From Planctomycetaceae bacterium (GTDB lineage Bacteria > Planctomycetota > Planctomycetia > Planctomycetales > Planctomycetaceae), in NCBI GenBank assembly GCA_020850695.1, contig JADZEF010000236.1, positions 1-43,481 of the forward strand: 43,481 bases of DNA, read 5' to 3'. Below the pieces are notes generated by a model that was given only the letters and a program-made list of their open reading frames with translations, searched no databases and was not told where the DNA came from. Position numbers and translations under genes: made by a program. This document shows, piece after piece, positions 33,829 to 42,087 of this stretch; positions within the stretch are counted from its first letter, which is position 1, and each line of letters starts with the position of its first letter.

Positions 33829-36248
33829 CGCACCTGAATGCAGAGAAGTACCGGGAGTTCTTTCGGAAGCTGACACGCAAGGAACGCTACGACTACCAGG
33901 AGCGCGTGGCAGACATTCTCCTTGCGGGTCGCAATGTGATCCTTCGCGCCCCGACGGGCGCAGGGAAGACTTGGGCCGCGCTGGCCCCGTTCTTCTATTC
34001 GCGTCAGATCGAGAGTCCGATCGCCGATCGCGTGCTGTATGCCTTGCCGCTGCGCTCGCTGGCGACATCGCTTTTCCGCGAAACCCGTAACGATGCGATC
34101 GCCGCCGGAATGGTCGACGTCGACATTCGCCTGCAGACGGGTGAGACGCGCGACGACCGCTTCTTCGAGTCAGACATCGTCTTCACGACGATCGACCAGT
34201 TGTTGTCGTCTTACCTCTTCCATCCCGTGAGCCTGCCGGCGCGGAAGATCGGCAACATCAACGCCGGGGCGCTCATCGGATCGCTGATCGTCTTCGACGA
34301 GTTCCATCTGCTCGAACCGGGCAAGTCGATGTCGACCGCCATCGAAATGCTGGACCGGCTTGTCTCCGGCTCGCCGCTCGCTCAGTTCGTGCTGATGACG
34401 GCCACGCTCTGCACCGACACGGTGGAATGGCTCGCACAAAAATTGAATGCGGACATCGTGACGCTGCCTCTTGAGGAGGTTGCGGCCCTTCCGTCCCAGG
34501 AAGGCAAGAAGCGCTTCTATCGCTTGATCGATCGACCGATGACTGTCGAAGACATCGTCGCGTGCCACAGCAGCAAGCGGACGATTGTCCTCGCAAACTC
34601 GGTTAGCCGCGCTCAGCAGCTCTTCGCGGAACTCACCTCCTCCGATGGCCGGAAGCGATTCAGTGAGAACACGGAATTCCGGCTTCTTCACAGCCGGTAT
34701 CTGCCGGAAGACCGAAAAGCGGCCGAGGATTGTCTGGCGGACTGGTTCGGTCCGAAGGTCACACGGTCCGACGTCGTGCTCGTCACAACACAGGTTATCG
34801 AAGCGGGGATGGACCTCTCCTGCGACAACCTGCACACCGAGCTCGCCCCGATGAACTCCCTGGTGCAGCGCGGAGGACGCTGCGCCCGGCGCCGCAACGA
34901 GACGGGGACCGTGTGGGTCTACGAACTGGAAGAAAGCCCGGACGGCAAACGGCGTCTTGGCCCGTATCGGGATCGTGCGGTCATCGTCGACGACACGCGA
35001 AAGACCCTGATCGCGAGTCTGTCGAACCCCGACACCCCGGTCGCCAGTCACGAAGAACTCGCATGGGTCGATTGCGTGCATGCGGACGAAGAGCGGAAGG
35101 CTCTCGGAAATCTCCGCAATCTCAACGGCATTCGCGATGCTGTCCATCTGGCGATGGACGGCGACAATGCGAACGCCGCCAGAGAGCTTGTTCGGGACGT
35201 CGATTCGATCGATGTTATTGTCACAGCCACGCCGGACGAGATCAGGTTCGACCGGAAGCAGTGGCCGAGGGCAATATCCATACCTCGCATGTCTTTGTGG
35301 ACGCTGCGCGATGCAATCGAATCCAAAAAAGCGCCCTGGGTCGTAAAGACGGCGCGGGAAAAGGACGTGTTGCCGGGCGGTGGACTGTTCGTCGAATGGA
35401 TCCCGCTCAGAACGAAAGAAGAACTGCCGACCGCTGGATGGATGATCGCGGTGCATCCGAACTTCGCATCCTATTCGCCGAAATTGGGTCTTCAGTTGGG
35501 AGTCGCCGGGGTGCCAATGTCCCTTGAGCCGCGAGTTCGCCCGGCGTTTACGCAGTATTCCTATGAGTTTGAACCGTATTCGCTCCATATCCGCCGAGTT
35601 CGAGATGCAGCGATCAAGCATTTTGGAAAGTGCCAGCGCGCCGCCGAACTCCTCGGGAATCGCTACGGCGTCACAAAGAACGACGTCGAACGTTGGGTCG
35701 ATGTCGCATGCGCACTTCACGACATCGGGAAGCTTGCCACCGGTTGGCAGACTCCCATCATGAACTGGCAGAACCTGAAGGATGACGAAGCCGGCAGAAC
35801 TCTTCGAAACGGGCCGATCGCGCATTCGGACTTTGATCCGGAAACGGACCGCACGCGACAACGAGACAATCAATTCCGGCGACCGCCGCACGCCGCCGAA
35901 GGGGCGTGGGCCGTGTCCGGAATGCTTGCCGCGTCGCTTGAGGAAATTGCGGCCCGCGCCATATTCACAGCCATTACGCGGCACCATGTGACCTGGTCCG
36001 AAGAGTTGGGGAACTACGCATTCCCCGAATCTGCCGCGAACGAAGTCCGCTCGACTGTTGGGGACCTTCTGCCACCGGCAACGGTGCGACTTCTTGACAA
36101 GCCCGGCGAAGTCACTCGGCGGGACGATTTCCGTTCGTGCCTGCTTCGCTTTCACGACCTGACCGATGCGCCGGCATGGGCGGCCTATGCATGGATCGTC
36201 CGTCGATTGCGACTCGCCGACCAGGCCAGTTTGAAGGGGGACCAATGA
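33825..36248 (+). CDS. cas3: CRISPR helicase-nuclease Cas3, HD domain at the C-terminus
   Basis: 807 residues. The SF2 helicase comes first: Walker A 'APTGAGKT' (42-49), DExH box 'DEFH' (158-161), 'TATL' (192-195), motif V 'TTQVIEAGMDLSCD' (321-334) and motif VI 'QRGGRCARR' (348-356). The HD nuclease follows at about 585-805: H588, H632-D633 in 'ALHDIGKLATGW', H689, H720-H721 in 'ITRHHVTW', and D799 in 'RRLRLADQ'. It unwinds and degrades target DNA marked by the Cascade complex. Most Cas3 proteins have HD at the N-terminus; the reverse order is best known from subtype I-G (formerly I-U), whose other genes differ from those found here. The start overlaps cas6 and the end overlaps cas8, both by ATGA. 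Confidence 0.9.
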   Translation: MTHLNAEKYREFFRKLTRKERYDYQERVADILLAGRNVILRAPTGAGKTWAALAPFFYSRQIESPIADRVLYALPLRSLATSLFRETRNDAIAAGMVDVDIRLQTGETRDDRFFESDIVFTTIDQLLSSYLFHPVSLPARKIGNINAGALIGSLIVFDEFHLLEPGKSMSTAIEMLDRLVSGSPLAQFVLMTATLCTDTVEWLAQKLNADIVTLPLEEVAALPSQEGKKRFYRLIDRPMTVEDIVACHSSKRTIVLANSVSRAQQLFAELTSSDGRKRFSENTEFRLLHSRYLPEDRKAAEDCLADWFGPKVTRSDVVLVTTQVIEAGMDLSCDNLHTELAPMNSLVQRGGRCARRRNETGTVWVYELEESPDGKRRLGPYRDRAVIVDDTRKTLIASLSNPDTPVASHEELAWVDCVHADEERKALGNLRNLNGIRDAVHLAMDGDNANAARELVRDVDSIDVIVTATPDEIRFDRKQWPRAISIPRMSLWTLRDAIESKKAPWVVKTAREKDVLPGGGLFVEWIPLRTKEELPTAGWMIAVHPNFASYSPKLGLQLGVAGVPMSLEPRVRPAFTQYSYEFEPYSLHIRRVRDAAIKHFGKCQRAAELLGNRYGVTKNDVERWVDVACALHDIGKLATGWQTPIMNWQNLKDDEAGRTLRNGPIAHSDFDPETDRTRQRDNQFRRPPHAAEGAWAVSGMLAASLEEIAARAIFTAITRHHVTWSEELGNYAFPESAANEVRSTVGDLLPPATVRLLDKPGEVTRRDDFRSCLLRFHDLTDAPAWAAYAWIVRRLRLADQASLKGDQ

Positions 36249-37891
36249 CCACCGTTGCCATTCTGAAAGCAACAGGCACTTATGCCGACACCCTCCAGGC
36301 AGTCGGGGCCGCCTCCGCACTTCAGGAGATGACCGGCCTTGCCGCGCAGATCGTCGATTGCGGAGACCGCTTCGATATCAGCATCGATGGCTCCGGCGAA
36401 GGAACGAATTGGTCTCCCCCGTCGCCCGGGTTCCTCTATATCTGGCGCTCGAAGAAGGATGGCTCAAAGCCTCGTGGCACGGATGTGATGGACTACGAAA
36501 AGGAGAAGGAACTCAGCGAACAAATCAAGAAGGCGAACGCGTCGAGTCGTGCCCGCAGAGCAGTCGCGGAAGCGGTTCAGGAAGAGCAGGAGTTCGCTCC
36601 CGCCGTCGTGCATTCCGAGTTCCGTCTGGCGGCAATCATCGAATCGATGCGGAAAGGCTGGATGGGCGACAAAGAGCTTTACGCCTGGGTGATCGATCAT
36701 CAAGACGAAGCTCTTGCGTGGTGCCGCGATCGTTTTCTGGGTCGTTCAGTCGAGCCGCGGATGGAGGTGTCGAACAGTCAGATTCTCAACCCCAGCACCG
36801 GCAAGGGAGTCCACGCATCCAAGACCGTTGCCACTTCACCCAATGCGATCTCGAAAGGCGTTTGCGACACGTTCACCGACTGGATGAAGCTTCGCGGAAT
36901 CACGACGTCCATGCTGCCGCACCGAAGTGATGAAGACTTTAAGTTCTTCGTGATCGAACCGGGAGACATTCGAGTTTCTGACTTGAAGCAGGTGCGCAGC
37001 GACCTTCAGAAATGGAATCTGTGGGGAGGCTTGCGGCTCGACATTGAATCCGGCCTGAGGCTGTTGCAGGTTGTGGTCATGCGGTCCGACGTCAACGGAG
37101 GAGAGATCTCTCTTCGCGGGCGACGCCCGAAGTCGGTCATTCGCGGACTGCGACAGGCCTATTTCAAGAGCCTTGGCACGGCCGCGGCTTTGATGAACGA
37201 CGCCCTGCTTCCGCTCCCGTCCTGGTTCGAAGTCAATAGCCGCGACGACGTCGAAGACTATCTGCAGATCACCAACGAGCCATACGGCGGATACGGTATC
37301 AAGTATGGCCCGCTCAGCAACTTTCAGAAGGAGTTGTCGAGTGACGTTCCCATCCTTCAGCAGTATCGGCGCTGGATGACGACCGGCGAACTGGACGATC
37401 TGCTGACGTTCCACGTCCAGTTCGCCATCGATCTGCTTCCTCGACTTGCGGCGGGCGAGTTTGCCACAGCCTTCCGTGTCGAAATCCTCGACCTGCTTCT
37501 CAAAAAGGGGTATCCGAAAGTGACCGAGATCATCACCAGCGACGGCTTCCTCAGCGTCGCCCGCGCGGTCCGCAACACCACGATATATGCCGCAGGAATG
37601 AAAAGCAGCGATCGTGAGGTCCGCTTCGGTCTCGCCCAGAAGTGGAAGCAGCGCATCAAGGCTGGCAACGAGTCGTTTCTTGCCACGCTTGGCGAGTTCG
37701 TCCAGGAGCAGAACTGGGAGGTTGTCCACAAACTGGAGGGGAGGGGACACGTTGTTTCCGCGGAAGACCTCAATCAGGTTGTGCGGCTTGTGGAGAAGCA
37801 CGGCGCGGAACTCGTCGGAATGCTCTTGCTCGGATACGGATTCGCGCGAGCGGAGAAGGTGACGACGGACGCCGACAAGCCGGGCAACTGA
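36245..37891 (+). CDS. Cascade large subunit, Cas8-like, subtype not recognised
   Basis: 548 residues. Assigned mainly by context: a gene of large-subunit size between cas3 and cas7, starting with a beta-strand/loop 'VAILKATGTYADTLQAVGAA' 'SALQEM' as in several Cas8 families. A charged segment (about 83-115) and a mixed middle domain follow. The last ~125 residues are predicted all-helical ('FLSVARAVRNTTIYA', 'LAQKWKQRI', 'LVGMLLLGYGFAR') and resemble Csa5/Cas11 small subunits. The protein should recognise the PAM and hold the target strand. I could not place it in Cas8a, b, c, e or f with confidence. It overlaps the cas3 stop by ATGA and ends 67 bp before cas7. Confidence 0.75.
   Translation: MTTVAILKATGTYADTLQAVGAASALQEMTGLAAQIVDCGDRFDISIDGSGEGTNWSPPSPGFLYIWRSKKDGSKPRGTDVMDYEKEKELSEQIKKANASSRARRAVAEAVQEEQEFAPAVVHSEFRLAAIIESMRKGWMGDKELYAWVIDHQDEALAWCRDRFLGRSVEPRMEVSNSQILNPSTGKGVHASKTVATSPNAISKGVCDTFTDWMKLRGITTSMLPHRSDEDFKFFVIEPGDIRVSDLKQVRSDLQKWNLWGGLRLDIESGLRLLQVVVMRSDVNGGEISLRGRRPKSVIRGLRQAYFKSLGTAAALMNDALLPLPSWFEVNSRDDVEDYLQITNEPYGGYGIKYGPLSNFQKELSSDVPILQQYRRWMTTGELDDLLTFHVQFAIDLLPRLAAGEFATAFRVEILDLLLKKGYPKVTEIITSDGFLSVARAVRNTTIYAAGMKSSDREVRFGLAQKWKQRIKAGNESFLATLGEFVQEQNWEVVHKLEGRGHVVSAEDLNQVVRLVEKHGAELVGMLLLGYGFARAEKVTTDADKPGN
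37502..37522 (+). promoter_or_regulatory. Candidate internal ribosome binding site and GTG start in cas8
   Basis: AAAAAGGGG (37502-37510) lies 9 nt before an in-frame GTG at 37520. Translation from there would give 123 residues covering the helical C-terminal part ('VTEIITSDGFLSVARAV..'), close to the size of Cas11 small subunits. In several type I subtypes Cas11 is known to be made from an internal start within the large-subunit gene. Here this is inference. Confidence 0.45.
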
Positions 37892-37958
37892 ATGTTTCTG
37901 TCACGCAGCGTCATGTTTTTGCCGACACTTCCATAACTTTTGAACAAGGTAATCTCGC

Positions 37959-38948
37959 ATGAAGGTTCATTCGCTGAGTCTCTGTGGCCTCGCCACGCTC
38001 GATATGCATGCCTTGAACAACGAGGGCGCGGAAGGCAACGCGCTCATGACGCGTATGGTCGAGATTGTCGCGCCCGATCCGACGGACGGGGGCAAGATCA
38101 AGAACTACACCGTCAACGCCGTCTCGGGCGACATGCTGAAGCACATTCAGGCCGAGCACCTTTTCAAGTGGTCGCAGGAAACCGGACTCAAGCTGTGCGG
38201 GGGGTGCAAATCGTTCGACGCGAACCGAATCTGTGCCGACGAGACCTTCACAAAGTTTCCCGAGTTCACCAAGGAGACGCTTGACTCCGTCATCCTCGGA
38301 AAGGCGATCCAGACCTGCACGCTGGATGATGCGGAGGGCATCCTGATCACCAGCGATATCGGGAAGAAGCGGTCCATCGCCCGCAAGTCGTGCGTCGAGT
38401 TCGGGTGGATGGTGGGACGGCCCGACACCACACGAACCGAATCCTATTTCCACGCGAAGTATGTTCCAGAGGGCCGCGGGAAGGGTTCGGGGGCCGGCGA
38501 GAACCTCGGTCAGAACATCTTCCATCGCCCTGCGTCGTCGGGACAGTATGCGGCGGTCGCCAGCATCGACCTGTATAAGGTCGGACGAAACGACATCACG
38601 CTGGACTACGCAATCGGCGACGAAGAGCGACTGCTGCGGGTCAAGGGCCTGCTGGTGAGCGTGATGAATACCTTCGTCCGCATGAACGGCGCGCATCGCA
38701 ACACGCAGTTGCCGCACCTTGTCGACTTCGAAGGAACGGTGGTCCTTTCGACGTCGTCGCTCCCCGCACCGTCCGTCAGCGCGCTCAATCCGGCCTTCAA
38801 TGAGCAGATCGCGGGACTTTGCGAGAACATGAAGAAGGTCAACCCGAAGGCGACGCTTGAGGCCCGGCGATTCCATAACCTCGCAGAGTTCTCTGCGGTC
38901 TTCGCCGACGTGATCGAACAGGTCCTGGTCATCGATCGAAAGGGCTGA
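37959..38948 (+). CDS. cas7: Cascade backbone protein Cas7, DevR/Csa2 family
   Basis: 329 residues. The opening 'SLSLCGLATLDMHALNNEGA' 'EGN', 'VNAVSGDMLKHIQAEHL' and the Cys-containing 'LCGGCKSFDANRICADE' match the DevR/Csa2 type of Cas7 found in I-A/I-B-like systems. Further on come 'ITSDIGKKRSIARKSCVEFG', 'TESYFHAKYV', 'QNIFHRPASSGQYA', and the RAMP-type strand 'YAAVASIDLYKVG'. Several copies coat the crRNA spacer in the Cascade complex. DevR-type proteins have been called autoregulators, which is not testable here. An 'AAGG' 10 nt before the ATG is the probable ribosome site. The gene ends 3 bp before cas5. Confidence 0.85.
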   Translation: MKVHSLSLCGLATLDMHALNNEGAEGNALMTRMVEIVAPDPTDGGKIKNYTVNAVSGDMLKHIQAEHLFKWSQETGLKLCGGCKSFDANRICADETFTKFPEFTKETLDSVILGKAIQTCTLDDAEGILITSDIGKKRSIARKSCVEFGWMVGRPDTTRTESYFHAKYVPEGRGKGSGAGENLGQNIFHRPASSGQYAAVASIDLYKVGRNDITLDYAIGDEERLLRVKGLLVSVMNTFVRMNGAHRNTQLPHLVDFEGTVVLSTSSLPAPSVSALNPAFNEQIAGLCENMKKVNPKATLEARRFHNLAEFSAVFADVIEQVLVIDRKG

Positions 38949-38951
38949 GCC

Positions 38952-39746
38952 GTGGCCAAGAAACGAGCCCAGGCGGATTCCGCCAAGGTCGAAACGCCGC
39001 GCGACAGCGAGTGGATGCTGTTGCGCTATCAACCGGTCTCACTGTTCTCGCTGCGCATGACGCATGCGACGAACAAGGGAGGCAAGACGCTGGTGGTGCC
39101 GACACCGTATGCGGTGAAGATGGCCCTGATCGACGCGTGCTTTCGGGCCTTCCCGGCGGAGTCCGCACCGCAGCAGGCCCGCGCGCTGTTTCAGGCGATC
39201 AAGAAAGCCATCATCCGGTTCCGCCCGCCCGGCGAGTGCATCGTCCAGAACACGTTCGTCAAGATCCGGCAGGATGAGCGCGATGCCGAGAGTGGATTCT
39301 ATACCTCGACCATCGCATATCGAGAGTGGGTCTACTTTCAGGGCGAACTTTGCATCGCCATGAGCATCGGAGGAATTTCGCCGGACGATCGCGCCTTGCT
39401 GCACTCTGCTGCTGTTCACATCAACCATTTCGGCAAGCGCGGCTGCTTCTGGCAGTTCCACGACGCCGCGGGACGCGAAGGGTCGCTGCCGCCGGGTTTC
39501 ACGATTCCACAGGGAACGTCAGAGGCGATGCGGCCCGACCATTACGGCATGTCTCAATTCCTGGACGACTTTGGAGAAACCTTATGCGCCGCCAAGGACG
39601 GCTTCGAGCGCATCAGCACATATCACGATGGAAAGATCGCGCTGGGGCAGCATCGGGTTTTGATCCCGACACTCATTCCCTACGTTCGTGTCCACGCAAC
39701 AAGAAGCTTTACGCAATATGAATGTCGTGCAACGGACATGTCGTGA
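38952..39746 (+). CDS. cas5: Cascade subunit Cas5-like
   Basis: 264 residues. Assigned from context and fold hints: N-terminal strand 'WMLLRYQPVSLFSLRM', a 'VPTPYAVKMALIDACF' segment equivalent to the 'PTPSxxxGAL' helix of Cas5, then 'NTFVKIRQ' and 'YREWVYFQGELCIAMSI', equivalent to the 'REFLVxPxFTIA' strand. Cas5 caps the 5' handle of the crRNA and contacts the large subunit. The GTG start follows 'AAAGGG' at 8 nt and lies 3 bp after the cas7 stop, so the two genes are coupled. The protein is divergent and does not look like Cas5 of I-C, I-E or DevS. Confidence 0.7.
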   Translation: MAKKRAQADSAKVETPRDSEWMLLRYQPVSLFSLRMTHATNKGGKTLVVPTPYAVKMALIDACFRAFPAESAPQQARALFQAIKKAIIRFRPPGECIVQNTFVKIRQDERDAESGFYTSTIAYREWVYFQGELCIAMSIGGISPDDRALLHSAAVHINHFGKRGCFWQFHDAAGREGSLPPGFTIPQGTSEAMRPDHYGMSQFLDDFGETLCAAKDGFERISTYHDGKIALGQHRVLIPTLIPYVRVHATRSFTQYECRATDMS

Positions 39747-39777
39747 CTTTCATTGTTGCAACCACGGAGGACCAATC

Positions 39778-39903
39778 GTGACCAGGAGCTTTTCTTCCGC
39801 GCTCTCCTTCGGCGTTCACTCGCCACGAGGGTGTCATGGCCGATCCTTCTGTTCTGCCTCCTTTTGTTCCTCCTCCCGCTCCGCCCGCCGATCTCGTGAT
39901 TGA
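39778..39903 (+). CDS. Possible 41-codon leader ORF overlapping the cas1 start
   Basis: A GTG with an ideal 'GGAGG' site 8 nt upstream opens a Ser/Arg/Cys-rich frame that overlaps the first 68 bases of cas1 in another frame. It resembles no known protein. It could serve only to bring ribosomes to cas1, or be the trace of an older cas1 start lost by an indel. Confidence 0.2.
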   Translation: MTRSFSSALSFGVHSPRGCHGRSFCSASFCSSSRSARRSRD

Positions 39904-41662
39904 CACCTTCGGCACGTTTCTCGGCAAGCGGTCCGGGCGGATGTTGCTGCGGTGGCGGGAGCCTGCGGCCCCGCAGCGCAGCCCCCTTCTCGATCACCCC
40001 GATCCCTTCGGCCCGCCCCGCGAGGAACCGCCGGCGGGCGGGGCGGGCGACGCCCGCGGAAGCGCTCCTCGGGCGAATGATGCAACTCCACCCGCCCCGC
40101 GACGCCCGCCCGCCGTGCTGAAGTTCGCGCGGCCGTCGGACCCCCAGGCCGGCGTGCGGGCTGAATCACACCCGTCCGCAGCCTCAGCCGCAGAGGCCCC
40201 CCGCACGGCCGTCGATCCAACGCCCCCGTCATCAGACGCGTCGGACGCACTCGGCATTCCGCCGGTCGACAACATTCCGCCCAACGTCGCTCTTCAGGGC
40301 ACCACAACGGTCGACGGCACGTCGCCCCCTCTCGGGACGAACGCCAGCGAGACTCAGGACGTCGAACCCTCCGGCGACGCCCCCGCACTCCTCACCGAAG
40401 ACTCGGACGGCTCCGAGGACCGCGCGCCCGATGCGGTGGCCGCGCGGCTCCTCTCGCTCTGGAGCCGTCGCGCGGGCACGCCGCGATCTTCGCGCAGCAC
40501 CGCGCCTTTCGGCAAGGGCGGGGCTTCGTCCGGCTCTGCGCCCGGTGCGGGCTTCAACAACGTTCGCCCCGGCGAGACGCGAACGCCGCCCCCTGCGCCA
40601 GGCGAAGGCGACGACGGTTCCTCCCCGCACGACCGCTTCCGCCGTCTCGACGCCACGCTCCGCGAGCTCGAAGCCGACTTCGACAGCACGCCGGGCAATG
40701 CGTGGCGGCATTGCGAGGTGCCGCTCGATCGGCTGAAGAGCGTTGTCGTTGCCAGCCGCGGCGTGACGATCAGCTCGGACCTGGTCGAGGCTCTGGTCGA
40801 GCGCGGCGTGCAGCTGTCGTTCCTGTCGTCGCGCGGCCTGCCCGTCGCTCATCTGAACGCCCCCGCCTTGTCGGCGACGGTGCAGACGCGGCGGTCGCAG
40901 CTGGCGGCCTATTCCACCCGCACCGGCGTCGAGCTGGCGGCCGCCTTCATCGACGGCAAGGTCCGCAACCAGCGGCACACGCTGCTGTACTTCGGCAAGT
41001 ACCTGAAGGCGACCGCCCCCGACCGCTACCGCAAGGTGTTCGAGAAGGCGAAGTCGATGCACGCGATGCGGCGGACGCTGCGCGAGTTGGCGAAGTCGAC
41101 GCCGCGGCGGGCGGCGGAGTCGTCGTTGATTGAGGTGCTGCGCGACAAGTTGATGGGCTTTGAGGGGGCCGCCGCCCGCAGCTATTGGGAGGCGGTGGCC
41201 GTCATTCTCGAAGGCCGCATCGCGTTTCCTGGACGCGAGACCCGCGGCGCCCTGGACCCGGTGAATGCAGCCCTCAACTACGGCTACGGCATTCTGTATT
41301 CGCAGGTGTTCGGGGCGGTGGTGAATGCGGGGCTGGAGCCGTATGCGGGTTTTTTGCATGTGGACCGGCCGGGGAAGCCGTCGCTGGTGCTGGACCTGGT
41401 GGAGGAGTTTCGGGCGCCGATTGTGGACCGGGCGGTGCTGGCAATTGTCAACCAGGGGATTGAAGTGCGGATTGGCGAGCACGGGCTGGTGGGCGAGACG
41501 AAGCGGCTGATTGCGGACCGCGTGCTGGAGCGGTTGAACAAGCCGGTTCCGTTCGAAGGGAAGCGGCATCGGTTGCGGTCGATCGTTCAGATGCAGGCCC
41601 GCCATCTGGCGACGGCCGTGCGGGGCGAACGCGTCTACAAGCCGTTCTGCAGCCGGTGGTGA
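39836..41662 (+). CDS. cas1: CRISPR integrase Cas1 with ~245-residue disordered insertion in the N-terminal domain
   Basis: 608 residues, against ~330 for the family. The first Cas1 strand is at ~19-41 ('LVIDTFGTFLGKRSGRMLLR'). It should continue directly into 'CEVPLDRLKSVVVASRGVTI', but that begins at ~293. Residues ~43-288 are rich in Pro, Ala, Ser, Gly, Asp/Glu and Arg and appear disordered. The C-terminal catalytic domain is intact: E452 ('SYWEAV'), H508 ('GFLHVDRPGK') and D520 ('LVLDLVEEFR'). With Cas2 it inserts new spacers next to the leader. The frame through the insertion is fully open. The ATG at 39836 is the only start that keeps the first strand; no strong ribosome site precedes it. 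Confidence 0.92.
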   Translation: MADPSVLPPFVPPPAPPADLVIDTFGTFLGKRSGRMLLRWREPAAPQRSPLLDHPDPFGPPREEPPAGGAGDARGSAPRANDATPPAPRRPPAVLKFARPSDPQAGVRAESHPSAASAAEAPRTAVDPTPPSSDASDALGIPPVDNIPPNVALQGTTTVDGTSPPLGTNASETQDVEPSGDAPALLTEDSDGSEDRAPDAVAARLLSLWSRRAGTPRSSRSTAPFGKGGASSGSAPGAGFNNVRPGETRTPPPAPGEGDDGSSPHDRFRRLDATLRELEADFDSTPGNAWRHCEVPLDRLKSVVVASRGVTISSDLVEALVERGVQLSFLSSRGLPVAHLNAPALSATVQTRRSQLAAYSTRTGVELAAAFIDGKVRNQRHTLLYFGKYLKATAPDRYRKVFEKAKSMHAMRRTLRELAKSTPRRAAESSLIEVLRDKLMGFEGAAARSYWEAVAVILEGRIAFPGRETRGALDPVNAALNYGYGILYSQVFGAVVNAGLEPYAGFLHVDRPGKPSLVLDLVEEFRAPIVDRAVLAIVNQGIEVRIGEHGLVGETKRLIADRVLERLNKPVPFEGKRHRLRSIVQMQARHLATAVRGERVYKPFCSRW

Positions 41663-41683
41663 AGGAATAGATAGGTGCCAATC

Positions 41684-41697
41684 GCCGTCGCGACGGC
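41684..41697. repeat. Perfect 14-nt palindrome between cas1 and cas2
   Basis: GCCGTCGCGACGGC lies in the 83-bp gap between cas1 and cas2, 22 bp after the cas1 stop. There is no T-run, so it is not a classical terminator. It could be a binding site or chance in GC-rich DNA. Confidence 0.3.
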
Positions 41698-41745
41698 CGG
41701 TCCTGTCCAGCCTCTTCGCACCTCTTCATACCCTGCCCCAGCCCC

Positions 41746-42087
41746 ATGTCCCCCCAGTCGCAGCACACCGTCGTCCTCTATGACGTCCCGCACGACCGCA
41801 CGCGGACGAAGGTCAGCGATGCGTGCCTCAACTTCGGCCTGGCGCGGTTTCAGTACAGCGCGTTTGAAGGCTCGCTCAGCCGGAACCGCCGCGAAGAACT
41901 GGCGCTGCTTCTGGCCGGACTGATCGCCGAGCGCGGGGGACGCATCCGCCTGATGCCGGTGTGTGCGGAGGATGTAGCCGCGGCAATCAACTTCGATATT
42001 GAGCCTTCGAATGCGGCGAAGGTGGCCGACGACCCCGCCGGCCCGCAACCGCGGCTGGCCATTTTCACCGGAGACGAAGCCACATGA
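41746..42087 (+). CDS. cas2: CRISPR adaptation protein Cas2
   Basis: 113 residues. The first strand 'HTVVLYDVPHDRTRTKVSDA' carries the conserved 'YD(I/V)..D..R.K' pattern, followed by 'CLNFGLARFQYSAFEGSL' and 'EELALLLAGLI', as in most Cas2 proteins. A ~20-residue tail after the ferredoxin-like core is longer than usual. Cas2 dimerises and bridges two Cas1 dimers in the integration complex. It overlaps cas4 by 4 bp (ATGA). Confidence 0.92.
   Translation: MSPQSQHTVVLYDVPHDRTRTKVSDACLNFGLARFQYSAFEGSLSRNRREELALLLAGLIAERGGRIRLMPVCAEDVAAAINFDIEPSNAAKVADDPAGPQPRLAIFTGDEAT

Noticed and set aside
33825..37891. Subtype I-D assignment (Cas3 plus Cas10d)
   Set aside because: In I-D the HD domain is on Cas10d and Cas3 lacks it. 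Here Cas3 has a complete C-terminal HD, and the next protein shows no Cas10/GGDD or HD motifs.
40232..41605. 457-codon open frame antisense to cas1
   Set aside because: It is a shadow of cas1 in GC-rich sequence; the composition is Arg/His-rich without domains, while the sense strand has all Cas1 motifs.
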